From positions 151,501-215,500 of the forward strand of contig NC_133331.1 in the NCBI RefSeq assembly GCF_042186555.1: a stretch of 64,000 bases of DNA, given 5' to 3'. Origin of the DNA: Aquarana catesbeiana. Lineage: Eukaryota; Chordata; Amphibia; Anura; Ranidae. Within the stretch, counting starts at the first letter, position 1; every line of letters begins with the position of its first letter. Below the pieces are notes generated by a model. That model had not been told where the DNA came from and did not search any database. It was given only the letters and a program-made list of their open reading frames with translations. Positions 52,186 to 63,400 of the stretch are shown here, piece by piece. The position numbers and the translations under genes were made by a program.

Positions 52186-54472
52186 CCTCCCCCTCCTTCC
52201 TCTGCTATGAGACTCCTCCCCTCTCCTCCCTCTGCTATCAGACTCCTCCCCTCTCCTCCCTCTGCTATCAGACTCCTCCCCCTCCTTCCTCTGCTATCTG
52301 CATGAGACTCCTCCCCCTCCTTCCTCTGCTATGAGACTCCTCCCCTCTCCTCCCTCTGCTATCAGACTCCTCCCCCTCCCCCTCTGCTATCTGCATGAGA
52401 CTCCTCCCCCTCCCCCCTCTGCTATGAGACTCCTCCCCTCTCCTCCCTCTGCTATGAGACTCCTCCCCCTCCTTCCTCTGCTATGAGACTCCTCCCCTCT
52501 CCTCCCTCTGCTATCAGACTCCTCCCCCTCCCCCTCTGCTATCTGCATGAGACTCCTCCCCCTCCCCCCTCTGCATGAGACACCTCCCCCTCCGCCTCCT
52601 TCCTCTGCTATGAGACTCCTCCCCCTCCTCCCTCTGCATGAGACTCCTCCCCCTCCTTCCTCTGCTATGAGACTCCTCCCCTCTCCTCCCTCTGCTATGA
52701 GACTCCTCCCCTCTCCTCCCTCTGCTATCAGACTCCTCCCCCTCCTTCCTCTGCTATCTGCATGAGACTCCTCCCCTCCCCCCTCTGCTATGAGACTCCT
52801 CCCCTCTGCTATCTGCATGAGACTCCTCCCCCTCCCCCCTCTGCTATGAGACTCCTCCCCTCTGCTATCAGACTCCTCCCCCTCCCCCTCTGCTATCTGC
52901 ATGAGACTCCTCCCCCTCCCCCCTCTGCATGAGACACCTCCCCCTCCTCCTCCTTCCTCTGCTATGAGACTCCTCCCCCTCCTTCCTCTGCATGAGACTC
53001 CTCCCCCTCCTTCCTCTGCATGAGACACCTCCCCCTCCGCCTTCTTCCTCTGCTATGAGACTCCTCCCCTCTCCTCCCTCTGCTATCAGACTCCTCCCCT
53101 CCATCCTCTGCTATCTGCATGAGACTCCTCCCCCTCCCCCCTCTGCTATGAGACTCCTCCTCCCTCCTTCCTCTGCATGAGACTCCTCCCCCTCCCCCTC
53201 CTTCCTCTGCTATCTGCATGAGACTCCTCCCCCTCCTTCCTCCATCTGCATGAGACCCCTCCCCCTCCCCCCTCTGCTATGAGACTCCTCCCCCTCCTCC
53301 CTCTGCATGAGACTCCTCCCCCTCCCCCTTCTGCTATGAGACCCCTCCCCCCTCCTTCCTCTGCATGAGACTCCTCCCCCTCCTTCCTCTGCATGAGACT
53401 CCTCCCCCTCCTTCCTCTGCATGAGACTCCTCCCCCCTCCTTCCTCTGCATGAGACTCCTCCCCCTCCTTCCTCTGCTATCTGCATGAGACCCCTCCCCC
53501 TCCCCCATCTGCTATCAGACTCCTCCCCCTCCCCTCTTTCCTCTGCTATGAGACTCCTCCCCTCTCCTCCCTCTGCTATCAGACTCCTCCCCCTCCCCCC
53601 TCTGCTATGAGACTCCTCCCCTCTCCTCCCTCTGCTATCAGACTCCTCCCCCTCCCCCCTCTGCTATGAGACTCCTCCCCCTCCTTCCTCTGCATGAGAC
53701 TCCTCCCCTCTCCTCCCTCTGCTATCAGACTCCTCCCCTCCATCCTCTGCTATCTGCATGAGACCCCTCCCCTCTCTGCTATGAGACTCCTCCTCCCTCC
53801 TTCCTCTGCATGAGACTCCTCCCCCTCCCCCCTCTGCTATCTGCATGAGACCCCTCCCCCTCCTTCCTCTGTCTGCATGAGACTCCTCCCCCTCCACCTT
53901 CTTCCTCTGCTATCAGACTCCTCCCCCTCCCCCCTCTGCTATCTGCATGAGACTCCTCCCCCCTCTGCTATGAGACTCCTCCCCCTCCTTCCTCTGCATG
54001 AGACTCCTCCCCCTCCTTCCTCTGCTATGTGCATGAGACTCCTCCCCCTCCTTCCTCTGCTATGGGACTCCTCCCCCTCCATCTGCATGAGACTCCTCCC
54101 CTCCGCCTCCTTCCTCTGCTATCTGCATGAGACCCCTCCCCCTTCTGCTATGAGACTCCTCCCCCACCTTCCTCTGCATGAGACTCCTCCCCCTCCCCCC
54201 TCTGCTATCTGCATGAGACTCCTCCCCCTCCTTCCTCTGCATGAGACTCCTCCCCCTCCTTCCTCTGCTATCTGCATGAGACTCCTCCCCCTCCCCCCTC
54301 TGCTATGAGACTCCTCCCCCCTCCTTCCTCTGCATGAGACTCCTCCCCCTCCTTCCTCTGCTATCTGCATGAGACTCCTCCCCCTCCTTCCTCTGCTATG
54401 AGACTCCTCCCCCCTCTGCTATCTTCATGAGACTCCTCCCTCCCCCTCCTTCCTCTGCTATCTTCATGAGTC
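52186..54472. repeat. ~28-bp pyrimidine-rich minisatellite
   Basis: About 80 copies of TCCTCTGCTATGAGACTCCT + CCCCCTCC. Alternative unit types are CTGCTATCTGCATGAGACTCC, CTGCATGAGACTCC and CTGCTATCAGACTCC. Unit types are shuffled, giving higher-order blocks such as those at 52195-52400 and 52430-52560. The plus strand is almost pure pyrimidine in the CTCCCC stretches, so triplex or H-DNA formation is plausible. Minus ORFs (GRSLIAEEGGGG) are not genes. Confidence 0.95.
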
Positions 54473-54812
54473 TCTTCTGACACCAGGAGATAAAAGGTGA
54501 CAGGGGAGGGAGCGCCAGCACACAGCCTGTGATTGACAGCCCGGAGCTTACACAGCGGTGTGCACATCACGCCGCCTTTCCATTCTCCTCTGATTGGCCA
54601 AAGCTGAAACCACCTCCAAAAATAAAAATCTACAGCCCATCTATCACAGCTGCCACTGAGATCGGTGCCGTCATCCCTCCCCCCCCCCAGCCAATGGCTG
54701 CTAGGCCTGAGCATGGTCACATGATCAGAGGCCCAGGGAGGACCCCTTGGCAGAGGAGCTGACACTCTGCATGAGGAAAGAATTCCAGGTTTGTAGATAG
54801 TTCTGGGATCCC

Positions 54813-54914
54813 TTGGCACTCCACCTGCTGTAGAACTACAAGTCCCATGAGGCATTGCATGACTCCCCAAGGCAGAGGCATGATGGGATTTGTAGTTCCA
54901 GCAGTTGGAGTGCC
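54813..54914. mobile_element. Small foldback MITE with ACTACAAGTCCCAT arms
   Basis: TTGGCACTCCACCTGCTGTA followed by GAACTACAAGTCCCAT is mirrored by ATGGGATTTGTAGTTC and CAGCAGTTGGAGTGCC. The arms are about 38 bp around a loop of about 28 bp. The arm motif ACTACAA(G/A)TCCCAT matches the ZNF143/THAP11 (SBS) consensus ACTACAAYTCCC. Such elements are widespread in vertebrate genomes. Confidence 0.65.
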
Positions 54915-55132
54915 GATGTTGGCTCCCTCTGTGTCTGGAATCCCTGAATAGACATTGATCTCTGATCCCAATCATCTCCAACAGCTTCTGTGGGTCCTGT
55001 GCAGAGAGACCGCCCCGCTGCATTCCCAGCACAGGAAGTCAACTTCTAGGCGCCATTCATACACTTCTCTGATTGGATGAGGTGGAGAGCGTGACATCAC
55101 TGCCCCACCCCTCCACCTTGTAGTCATTGAGA

Positions 55133-55142
55133 AAATGGTAAG
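55133..55142 (+). other. Candidate start codon abutting a consensus splice donor
   Basis: AAAATG|GTAAGTATT gives an ATG immediately followed by a perfect 5' splice site (GT at 55136). Some vertebrate genes, for instance many ribosomal protein genes, place ATG at the very end of exon 1. CCAAT boxes lie upstream. No exon 2 was found; the downstream sequence enters a 3.7-kb array. Confidence 0.25.
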
Positions 55143-55213
55143 TATTCTGTGAAGGGCTCTCTGTGCTCACAATGTAGCATAATGGCTGCTTGGTACGGGA
55201 CTGGTAGAGATTA

Positions 55214-58200
55214 CTGTAGTAGTGGTGTAGTAGTGGTGTAGTAGTGGTGTAGTAGCTGTGTAGTAGCCGTGTAGTAGCGGTGTAGTAGTGGTGTAGTAGC
55301 TGTGTAGTAGCTGTGTAGTAGCTGTGTAGTAGTGGTGTAGTAGTGGTGTAGTAGCCGTGTAGTAGCGGTGTAGTAGTGGTGTAGTAGCTGTGTAGTAGCT
55401 GTGTAGTAGCTGTGTAGTAGTGGTGTAGTAGTGGTGTAGTAGCCGTGTAGTAGCCGTGTAGTAGAGGTGTAGTAGCTGTGTAGTGGTGGTGTAGTAGTGG
55501 TGTAGTAGTGGTGTAGTAGCTGTGTAGTAGCCGTGTAGTAGCGGTGTAGTAGTGGTGTAGTAGCTGTGTAGTAGCTGTGTAGTAGCTGTGTAGTAGTGGT
55601 GTAGTAGTGGTGTAGTAGTGGTGTAGTAGCCGTGTAGTAGCGGTGTAGTAGTGGTGTAGTAGCTGTGTAGTAGCTGTGTAGTAGCTGTGTAGTAGTGGTG
55701 TAGTAGTGGTGTAGTAGTGGTGTAGTAGCCGTGTAGTAGCCGTGTAGTAGTGGTGTAGTAGCTGTGTAGTAGTGGTGTAGTAGCTGTGTAGTAGTGGTGT
55801 AGTAGCCGCGTAGTAGTGGTGTAGTAGTGGTGTAGTAGCGGTGTAGTAGCGGTGTAGTAGTGGTGTAGTAGCTGTGTAGTAGTGGTGTAGTAGTGGTGTA
55901 GTACCTGTGTAGTAGCGGTGTAGTAGCTGTGTAGTAGCGGTGTAGTAGTGGTGTAGTAGCTGTGTAGTAGTGGTGTAGTAGCTGTGTAGTAGTGGTGTAG
56001 TAGCTGTGTAGTAGCGGTGTAGTAGTGGTGTAGTAGCTGTGTAGTAGCTGTGTAGTAGTGGTGTAGTAGCCGTGTAGTAGTGGTGTAGTAGTGGTGTAGT
56101 AGCTGTGTAGTAGCGGTGTAGTAGCGGTGTAGTAGTGGTGTAGTAGCGGTGTAGTAGCAGTGTAGTAGTGGTGTAGTAGCTGTGTAGTAGTGGTGTAGTA
56201 GTGGTGTAGTAGCTATGTAGTAGTGGTGTAGTAGCTGTGTAGTAGCGGTGTAATAGTGGTGTAGTAGTGGTGTAGTAGCTGTGTAGTAGTGGTGTAGTAG
56301 CTGTGTAGTAGCCGTGTAGTAGTGGTGTAGTAGCTGTGTAGTAGTGGTGTAGTAGCTGTGTAGTAGTGGTGTAGTAGCCGCGTAGTAGTGGTGTAGTAGT
56401 GGTGTAGTAGCGGTGTAGTAGCGGTGTAGTAGTGGTGTAGTAGCTGTGTAGTAGTGGTGTAGTAGTGGTGTAGTACCTGTGTAGTAGCGGTGTAGTAGCT
56501 GTGTAGTAGCGGTGTAGTAGTGGTGTAGTAGCTGTGTAGTAGTGGTGTAGTAGCTGTGTAGTAGTGGTGTAGTAGCTGTGTAGTAGCGGTGTAGTAGTGG
56601 TGTAGTAGCTGTGTAGTAGCTGTGTAGTAGTGGTGTAGTAGCCGTGTAGTAGTGGTGTAGTAGTGGTGTAGTAGCTGTGTAGTAGCGGTGTAGTAGCGGT
56701 GTAGTAGTGGTGTAGTAGCGGTGTAGTAGCAGTGTAGTAGTGGTGTAGTAGCTGTGTAGTAGTGGTGTAGTAGTGGTGTAGTAGCTATGTAGTAGTGGTG
56801 TAGTAGCTGTGTAGTAGCGGTGTAATAGTGGTGTAGTAGTGGTGTAGTAGCTGTGTAGTAGTGGTGTAGTAGCTGTGTAGTAGCGGTGTAATAGTGGTGT
56901 AGTAGCTGTGTAGTAGTGGTGTAGTAGCTGTGTAGTAGCGGTGTAATAGTGGTGTAGTAGTGACATAGTAGCTGTGTAGTAGCGGTGTAGTAGTGGTGTA
57001 GTAGCTGTGTAGTAGCTGTGTAGTAGTGGTGTAGTAGCTGTGTAGTAGCTGTGTAGTAGCTGTGTAGTGGTGGTGTAGTAGCTGTGTAGTAGTGGTGTAG
57101 TAGCTGTGTAGTAGTGGTGTAGTAGCTGTGTAGTAGTGGTGTAGTAGCGGTGTAGTAGCGGTGTAGTAGTGGTGTAGTAGCTGTGTAGTAGCTGTGTAGT
57201 AGTGGTGTAGTAGCTGTGTAGTGGTGGTGTAGTAGCTGTGTAGTGGTGGTGTAGTAGCTGTGTAGTAGTGGTGTAGTAGTGGTGTAGTAGCCGTGTAGTA
57301 GCGGTGTAGTAGTGGTGTAGTAGCTGTGTAGTAGCGGTGTAGTAGTGGTGTAGTAGTGGTGTAGTAGCCGTGTAGTAGTGGTGTAGTAGTGGTGTAGTAG
57401 TGGTGTAGTAGCTGTGTAGTAGTGGTGTAGTAGTGGTGTAGTAGCTGTGTAGTAGCCGTGTAGTAGTGGTGTAGTAGCGGTGTAGTAGTGGTGTAGTAGC
57501 GGTGTAGTAGTGGTGTAGTAGCTGTGTAGTAGTGGTGTAGTAGTGGTGTAGTACCTGTGTAGTAGTGGTGTAGTAGCCGTGTAGTAGCGGTGTAGTAGTG
57601 GTGTAGTAGCTGTGTAGTAGTGGTGTAGTAGTGGTGTAGTAGCTGTGTAGTAGCTGTGTAGTAGCGGTGTAGTAGTGGTGTAGTAGCTGTGTAGTAGTGG
57701 TGTAGTAGCCGTGTAGTAGTGGTGTAGTAGTGGTGTAGTAGCCGTGTAGTAGTGGTGTAGTAGTGGTGTAGTAGCGGTGTAGTAGCGGTGTAGTAGTGGT
57801 GTAGTAGCTGTGTAGTAGTGGTGTAGTAGTGGTGTAGTAGCTATGTAGTAGTGGTGTAGTAGCTGTGTAGTAGTGGTGTAGTAGTGGTGTAGTAGCTATG
57901 TAGTAGCGGTGTAATAGTGGTGTAGTAGCTGTGTAGTAGTGGTGTAGTAGCTGTGTAGTAGTGGTGTAGTAGCTGTGTAGTAGTGGTGTAGTAGTGGTGT
58001 AGTAGAGGTGTAGTATCTGTGTAGTAGTGGTGTAGTAGAGGTGTAGTAGCTGTGTAGTAGAGGTGTAGTAGCTGTGTAGTAGTGGTGTAGTATCTGTGTA
58101 GTAGTGGTGTAGTAGTGGTGTAGTAGTGGTGTAGTAGCTATGTAGTAGTGGTGTAGTAGCTGTGTAGTAGTGGTGTAGTAGCTGTGTAGTATCTGTGTAG

Positions 58201-58892
58201 TAGTGGTGTAGTAGTGGTGTAGTAGTGGTGTAGTAGCTATGTAGTAGTGGTGTAGTAGCTGTGTAGTAGCTGTGTAGTAGTGGTGTAGTAGTGGTGTAGT
58301 ATCTGTGTAGTAGAGGTGTAGTAGTGGTGTAGTAGCGGTGTAGTAGTGGTGTAGTAGCTGTGTAGTAGTGGTGTAGTAGTGGTGTAGTATCTGTGTAGTA
58401 GTGGTGTAGTAGAGGTGTAGTAGTGGTGTAGTAGCTATGTAGTAGTGGTGTAGTAGCTGTGTAGTATCTGTGTAGTAGAGGTGTAGTAGCGGTGTAGTAG
58501 CGGTGTAGTAGTGGTGTAGTAGTGGTGTAGTAGCTATGTAGTAGTGGTGTAGTAGCTGTGTAGTATCTGTGTAGTAGAGGTGTAGTAGCGGTGTAGTAGC
58601 GGTGTAGTAGTGGTGTAGTAGTGGTGTAGTAGCTATGTAGTAGTGGTGTAGTAGAGGTGTAGTAGCGGTGTAGTAGTGGTGTAGTAGTGGTGTAGTAGCT
58701 GTGTAGTAGTGACGTAGTAGCTGTGTAGTAGTGGTGTAGTAGTGGTGTAGTAGAGGTGTAGTAGCTGTGTAGTAGTGGTGTAGTAGTGGTGTAGTAGAGG
58801 TGTAGTAGCTGTGTAGTAGTGGTGTAGTAGTGGTGTAGTAGAGGTGTAGTAGCTGTGTAGTAGTGGTGTAGTAGTGGTGTAGTAGCTGTGTC
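55214..58892. repeat. 12-bp minisatellite (GTAGTAGYNGTG)
   Basis: About 305 copies of GTGTAGTAGTGG and variants GTGTAGTAGCTG, GTGTAGTAGCCG, GTGTAGTAGCGG and GTGTAGTATCTG. A 572-bp block at 55739-56310 is followed directly by what reads as the same sequence at 56311-56882. On the minus strand it reads as Tyr/Thr/His/Leu repeats (LLHHYYTATTP), a 599-codon ORF that is not a gene. Confidence 0.97.
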
Positions 58893-59106
58893 TATGCAGT
58901 GATTTCCAGAGGAATCCCAGAGGTATGGTATATTCCTAGTTACATGAATCCAATATATCTGATATTGATTGATCTAATATACATTACCTTTGTAACGCTG
59001 TAAAAACATCCATACCGGAAATTCTTCATTAACTAATTCCTTGCCGTGCTAAGACAGCTACACTGCGGCTCTGTTGTTCCAGGAGGATGTCCATGGATGT
59101 CCCCAT
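58893..59106. other. Spacer between arrays
   Basis: About 210 bp of AT-rich single-copy-looking sequence; nothing recognised. Confidence 0.4.
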
Positions 59107-59248
59107 GGGAACCACGCCCTCCGCACACCCCCCGCACGCCCCCACACACCCTCCGCACCCCCCCCGCACGCCCCCACACACCCTCCGCACCCCCCCCGCA
59201 CGCCCCCACACACCCTCCGCACACCCCCCGCACGCCCCCACACACCCT
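59107..59248. repeat. ~36-bp C-rich tandem repeat
   Basis: About four copies of CCCTCCGCACACCCCCCGCA + CGCCCCCACACA, with lengths of 36-37 bp. Confidence 0.92.
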
Positions 59249-59344
59249 CCAGACATCAGTAAATAAGAGACATTCCCTACTACATAAAAATGAAAATCAT
59301 TGGCTAGATAGGCACTTTATTCTCTGCATTCTCGGCACGTGTCA

Positions 59345-60386
59345 TGAAATTGGTCCTGGCGTTGGTCATGGTGTTGGTCCTGGCATTGGTGCTGGCATTG
59401 GTCATGGTGTTGGTCCTGGCATTGGTCTTGGCGTTGGTCTTGGCATTGGTCATGGTGTTGGTCATGGTGTTGGTCCTGGCGTTGGTCATGGCATTGGTGC
59501 TGGCATTGGTCATGGTGTTGGTCCTGGCGTTGGTCCTGGCGTTGGTCTTGGCGTTGGTCCTGGCGTTGGTCTTGGCGTTGGTCTTGGCGTTGGTCCTGGC
59601 GTTGGTCTTGGCGTTGGTCATGGCATTGGTGCTGGCATTGGTCATGGTGTTGGTCCTGGCGTTGGTCCTGGCGTTGGTCTTGGCGTTGGTCCTGGCGTTG
59701 GTCTTGGCGTTGGTCTTGGCGTTGGTCCTGGCGTTGGTCTTGGCGTTGGTCCTGGCGTTGGTCTTGGCGTTGGTCCTGGTGTTGGTCCTGGCGTTGGTCT
59801 TGGCGTTGGTCTTGGCATTGGTCTTGGCGTTGGTCCTGGCGTAGGTCCTGGCGTTGGTCTTGGCGCTGGTCTTGGCATTGGTCATGGCGCTGGTCTTGGC
59901 ATTGGTCATGGTGTTGGTCCTGGCGTTGGTCTTGGCGCTGGTCTTGGCATTGGTCATGGCGCTGGTCTTGGCATTGGTCATGGTGTTGGTCCTGGCGTTG
60001 GTCCTGGCGTTGGTCCTGGCGTTGGTCTTGGCGTTGGTCTTGGCATTGGTCATGGTGTTAGTCCTGGTGTTGGTCCTAGCGTTGGTCTTGGCGTTGGTCT
60101 TGGCATTGGTCTTGGCCTTGGTCCTGGTGTAGGTCCTGGCATTGGTCCTGGCGTTGGTCTTGGCGTTGGTCTTGGCATTGGTCATGGTGTTGGTCCTGGC
60201 GTTGGTCTTGGCGTTGGTCTTGGCATTGGTCATGGTGTTAGTCCTGGTGTTGGTCCTAGCGTTGGTCTTGGCGTTGGTCTTGGCATTGGTCTTGGCCTTG
60301 GTCCTGGTGTAGGTCCTGGCCTTGGTCTTGGCGCTGGTCTTGGCATTGGTCATGGTGTTGGTCCTGGCGTTGGTCTTGTGTACTGA
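59345..60386. repeat. 12-bp minisatellite (GGTCYTGGCRTT)
   Basis: About 87 copies of GTTGGTCTTGGC and relatives (GGTCCTGGCGTT, GGTCATGGTGTT, GGTCTTGGCATT). A block of about 180 bp recurs: GTTAGTCCTGGTGTTGG at 60057 and again at 60237. All three plus frames are open; one reads GVGPGVGLGIGHG and looks elastin-like, but both strands and all frames share this property, so it is not coding evidence. Confidence 0.97.
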
Positions 60387-61918
60387 ATGGGGGAAGTCCC
60401 TGATCAGCTACAATCATAGACTGGACGCTTCTACCCACACATCAATGTGTCTACCCCTTCCGAAGTCACTCACATGACCTATGGATCAGTGTTGGTCACA
60501 TGATCAATCATTGGAGCGGTCCTGAATCTTATTACTGGAATATTAGTATCCGGTCTTTTATAAGTAGGAGACCTTCATTGAGGGATGCTGAAAATGACAG
60601 AGCCAGAGTTGTTGTGTTGGGAACATTGATTGGGGTGATAGTATTGATCTCTGTGAGCCTCATGAAATATCTTCCCAGTTTCATTTTGTCTTCTGCAGCA
60701 TCTCCCCAGCCAACAATGTAGCCTATCCACAGCACCCCTCCCCCACCATACCTCCCCCCCATGTCCTCCCTCTCTGACTCTCATTTCCTCTATTAGGTCT
60801 GCAGTCTCTGACACTCCTCTCCAGCATTACGTATATGGAACATTATGTGGGGCCCTTTGGTGATGACAGGGGCCCCATTTGAGGCCCTCTTTCGCTCATA
60901 AGTTGAAACCACTGCCGTAAAGGAATTCTTCTCACCTGAGTTCAGGGGGTGGTTAAGCCCCACAGTTGAGCTGTGGTTTTACCACCCCCAACCACTGCCC
61001 TCTTTAGGTGCAGAGGCAGCAGTCGGGGGTTTACACATCTCTGATGTTTTGCTTTTCAGCCGTGGGAGGAATTATACCCCCTGACGCTTTCACCAGACCC
61101 TCTACAAAAGTGCAACTGCATGCAATGCACGTGGTTGCAGCACGCTATTTGGAGGGGGGGGGGTCCAATGGCTTAAAGCAGGCGATGCAATGCCTCCTCA
61201 CCACCTGTAAAATGCTCTCTGAAGGGTGATCCAAAGGCAGGTTACTCTTCAGAGACCAAAGCACATGTGAAGGAAGTTTTAGATTCTACTGAAATGTTGG
61301 GTTCTCCTTCTGTTTCCAGTAATGACCCAACAGTCACGGACACACCAGGGCTTTCATTTGGATGGAACAAGCCCTGTAATTAGAATGCTGATGAAACGGA
61401 TCTGAAGGTTCCAGGGTTATCCTGTCAACAAACACAAGAACAGTCAAAACCTCAGTAAAAAATAATGATGTTCCTTCCTCTTAATTTCCTGTAAAGAACC
61501 CGGCCAGAGCTCACCAGGCAAAAGACAAGTGGGACACTTCTATTCAAAATAAGGAAAAGGTGAAAATGGCTAAAATATATATAAATGTAATTAATGTGGA
61601 CAATCTCCTATACCTATATCTCACCACCGGCCAGTGGGATAGGAAATGCAAAGTCTGCCGGCGGAGAGACCTTCTTACTTGGTGTTGGAGCACTCAGCCT
61701 TCAAATGAAGATATTTGTAATCCAGGAAAGGATGACAGAACATTGGGGAAGGAGGAGGACCCCTTTAACTAGAGTTCCACTGGCAACAGCAAAGTCCCAC
61801 AGTAAAAAACAGGTGGCAAAAGGTCCCTCTCCACTGTCAGATGTCCTCCTGATAGCAGTCAGTAGTCTATCAACTGCCTCAGCAAACCAAATGATGATGG
61901 ATGCATTAACTGGCCCCA
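60387..61918. other. Single-copy-looking DNA, no gene recognised
   Basis: About 1.5 kb. ORFs do not exceed about 115 codons and have no known motifs. A G9 tract lies near 61155. I see no RNA gene or terminal repeats. Confidence 0.35.
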
Positions 61919-62212
61919 AGATCCCCCAAGCTGGGTAATGATGGCTGAAGAACGGGTCACTCTTCCTAGATACTTCTATACCACTGGAGGTCATGCGAAA
62001 GAATAAACAACCCACCGGGACTCCCCTCTCTAGCCTGCACCCTCCTTTCAGGTCTCTCTTTGGTTTTCAGTCCCTGCACTGCAGTCTCGCTTCCTTCACC
62101 CCACCCCCCCCTTTTGGGGCTCCCTCTGACTCGTCCCAAGATCTCCCAATCTGGGTAATGATGGCTGAAGACCATCATCTCACTCTGTTCCTAGATACTT
62201 CTGCATTGCTCC
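61919..62212. repeat. Diverged direct repeats, copies 1 and 2
   Basis: AGATCCCCCAAGCTGGGTAA (61919) recurs as AGATCTCCCAATCTGGGTAA (62139), each followed by TGATGGCTGAAGA and CTTCCTAGATACTTCT-like sequence. The part from CTTCTATACCACTGG (61973) to about 62130 recurs a third time at 62545. This looks like a locally duplicated old repeat of unknown class. Confidence 0.7.
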
Positions 62213-62544
62213 CTACTGTAACTGATTTGGAATAAAGTCCCTCTGCCCCCTTTCCTCCTCATTGGTCCCTCATTTTGGTCTGATCTATATAGTTGTATAT
62301 AAAATGCATTATTTATCTTTCCCAGCACTAAACCTTTCATCCCATTTCCAAATTGTTGCATTTGTACATTTTAAAAACCAATATAAAGGAATAGTAGTGA
62401 TAACAAAAAGCACTTGTGGGTTTAACCAATCTTGTTTTTGTACAATTCTCATTTAAGGGGGGCATGGCAGGGGGTGTGTCCAATGCCTACATACTTTTTC
62501 TAATAGGTGTCCATCATTCATATCTCAAAAAGTTAGGAGGTGTG

Positions 62545-62700
62545 CTTCTGTACCACTGGAGGTCAAGCAAAAGAATACACAACACATTGGGACTCCCCTC
62601 TCTAGCCGGCACCCTCCTTTCAGGTCTCTTTTTTGTCCCTTTCCTTGCACTGCAGTCTCACTTCCTTCACCCTCCCTTTTGGGGCTCACTCCCATGGGTG
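62545..62700. repeat. Diverged direct repeat, copy 3
   Basis: CTTCTGTACCACTGGAGGTC, then GGGACTCCCCTCTCTAGC and CTTTCAGGTCTCT, parallel 61973-62130 with substitutions and small indels; offset about 572 bp. Confidence 0.7.
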
Positions 62701-62809
62701 TCTCTAAGTCCGGCTGCTGATGTGGTCACTCAAAACCCTCCCTTCTCTCTGCCCCTTCCCACAGGCCTGTCCATCCCCAGCAAGTAGAGAGAGAGATTAA
62801 CTCTGATGC

Positions 62810-63400
62810 AACAGTAATTCCTCGGTTGTGTGGCTCCCGCAGCCTAAAAGGGCCACTGACCAGGTGCCACAGTCAGGGGTCAGGCTCGGAGGCCAGTAGC
62901 TATAGTATTAGAGAGGCTCCCACTGACCAATAAGATAGGTGCAAAAGCAGGTTATTCTGGCAATTGACACAGGCTCTCCCAAGGTGCGGAGTCCAAGCAC
63001 TAACTGGTGTTCACCAGAGCTCCTGATGGTGGAGATGGCTTTTGCTGCATGTTAGTAGCAGGTCGTGGTCTTCAGGATCGCCCCACCAGGAGGTGACAAG
63101 CTGGGCTCCAGTAGCAGATATAGCAGGTAGCGATCAAACAGGAGCGTAGTCAGTAAACAAGCCAAAGCTCAGTAATAACTGGTGGCAGATTGGAATTAAG
63201 CAGAAATGTAGTAAAGGAACAAGCCAAAAATCAGTAACGAGTGGAAGCGGAGATACGGACAGTAGCAGGAGTGACAAGAGCCAGATACTGGCTGGAGAGA
63301 GAACAATAATCTGGAAAACAGGAAGTGCAAAAGCATGGCTTTAAATAGGAAGTTAATGGGAGGAGCCCATCCGGGTCACGGCACCAATGTAGTGATCGGG
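62810..63400. repeat. Possible solo LTR of a second retrotransposon
   Basis: The sequence around 63100-63240 (AGCGATCAAACAGGAGCGTA; GGAACAAGCCAAAAATCAGT) resembles in style the LTR sequence of the gypsy element (AGTCAGACAAGCCAGAAATT) and, from memory, LTRs of frog gypsy elements. No TG...CA ends or target duplication could be fixed. Confidence 0.3.

Larger units (their letters stand above)
54473..55213. other. Unique, promoter-like DNA
   Basis: About 740 bp of balanced sequence between arrays with several CCAAT/ATTGG boxes: CTGATTGGCCAAAG (about 54590), GCCAATGGC (about 54691) and CTGATTGGATGAGG (about 55070). A TGACATCAC lies near 55092. A MITE sits inside it. These are promoter-type motifs but no transcript is evident. 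Confidence 0.35.

Noticed and set aside
52387..54370. Gly/Arg/Ser/Glu-rich minus-strand ORFs (GRSLIAEEGGGG)
   Set aside because: Read-through of the 28-bp CT-rich array.
55167..56966. 599-codon Tyr/Thr/His/Leu ORF on the minus strand
   Set aside because: It is the 12-bp array; the final residues come from flanking DNA without any domain.
59046..60386. Elastin- or silk-like ORF (GVGPGVGLGIGHG)
   Set aside because: It is a 12-bp tandem array open in all frames; the other frames read VLALVLAL and the minus strand TNAKTNAR. There is no signal peptide or hydroxylation-type context, so composition alone explains it.
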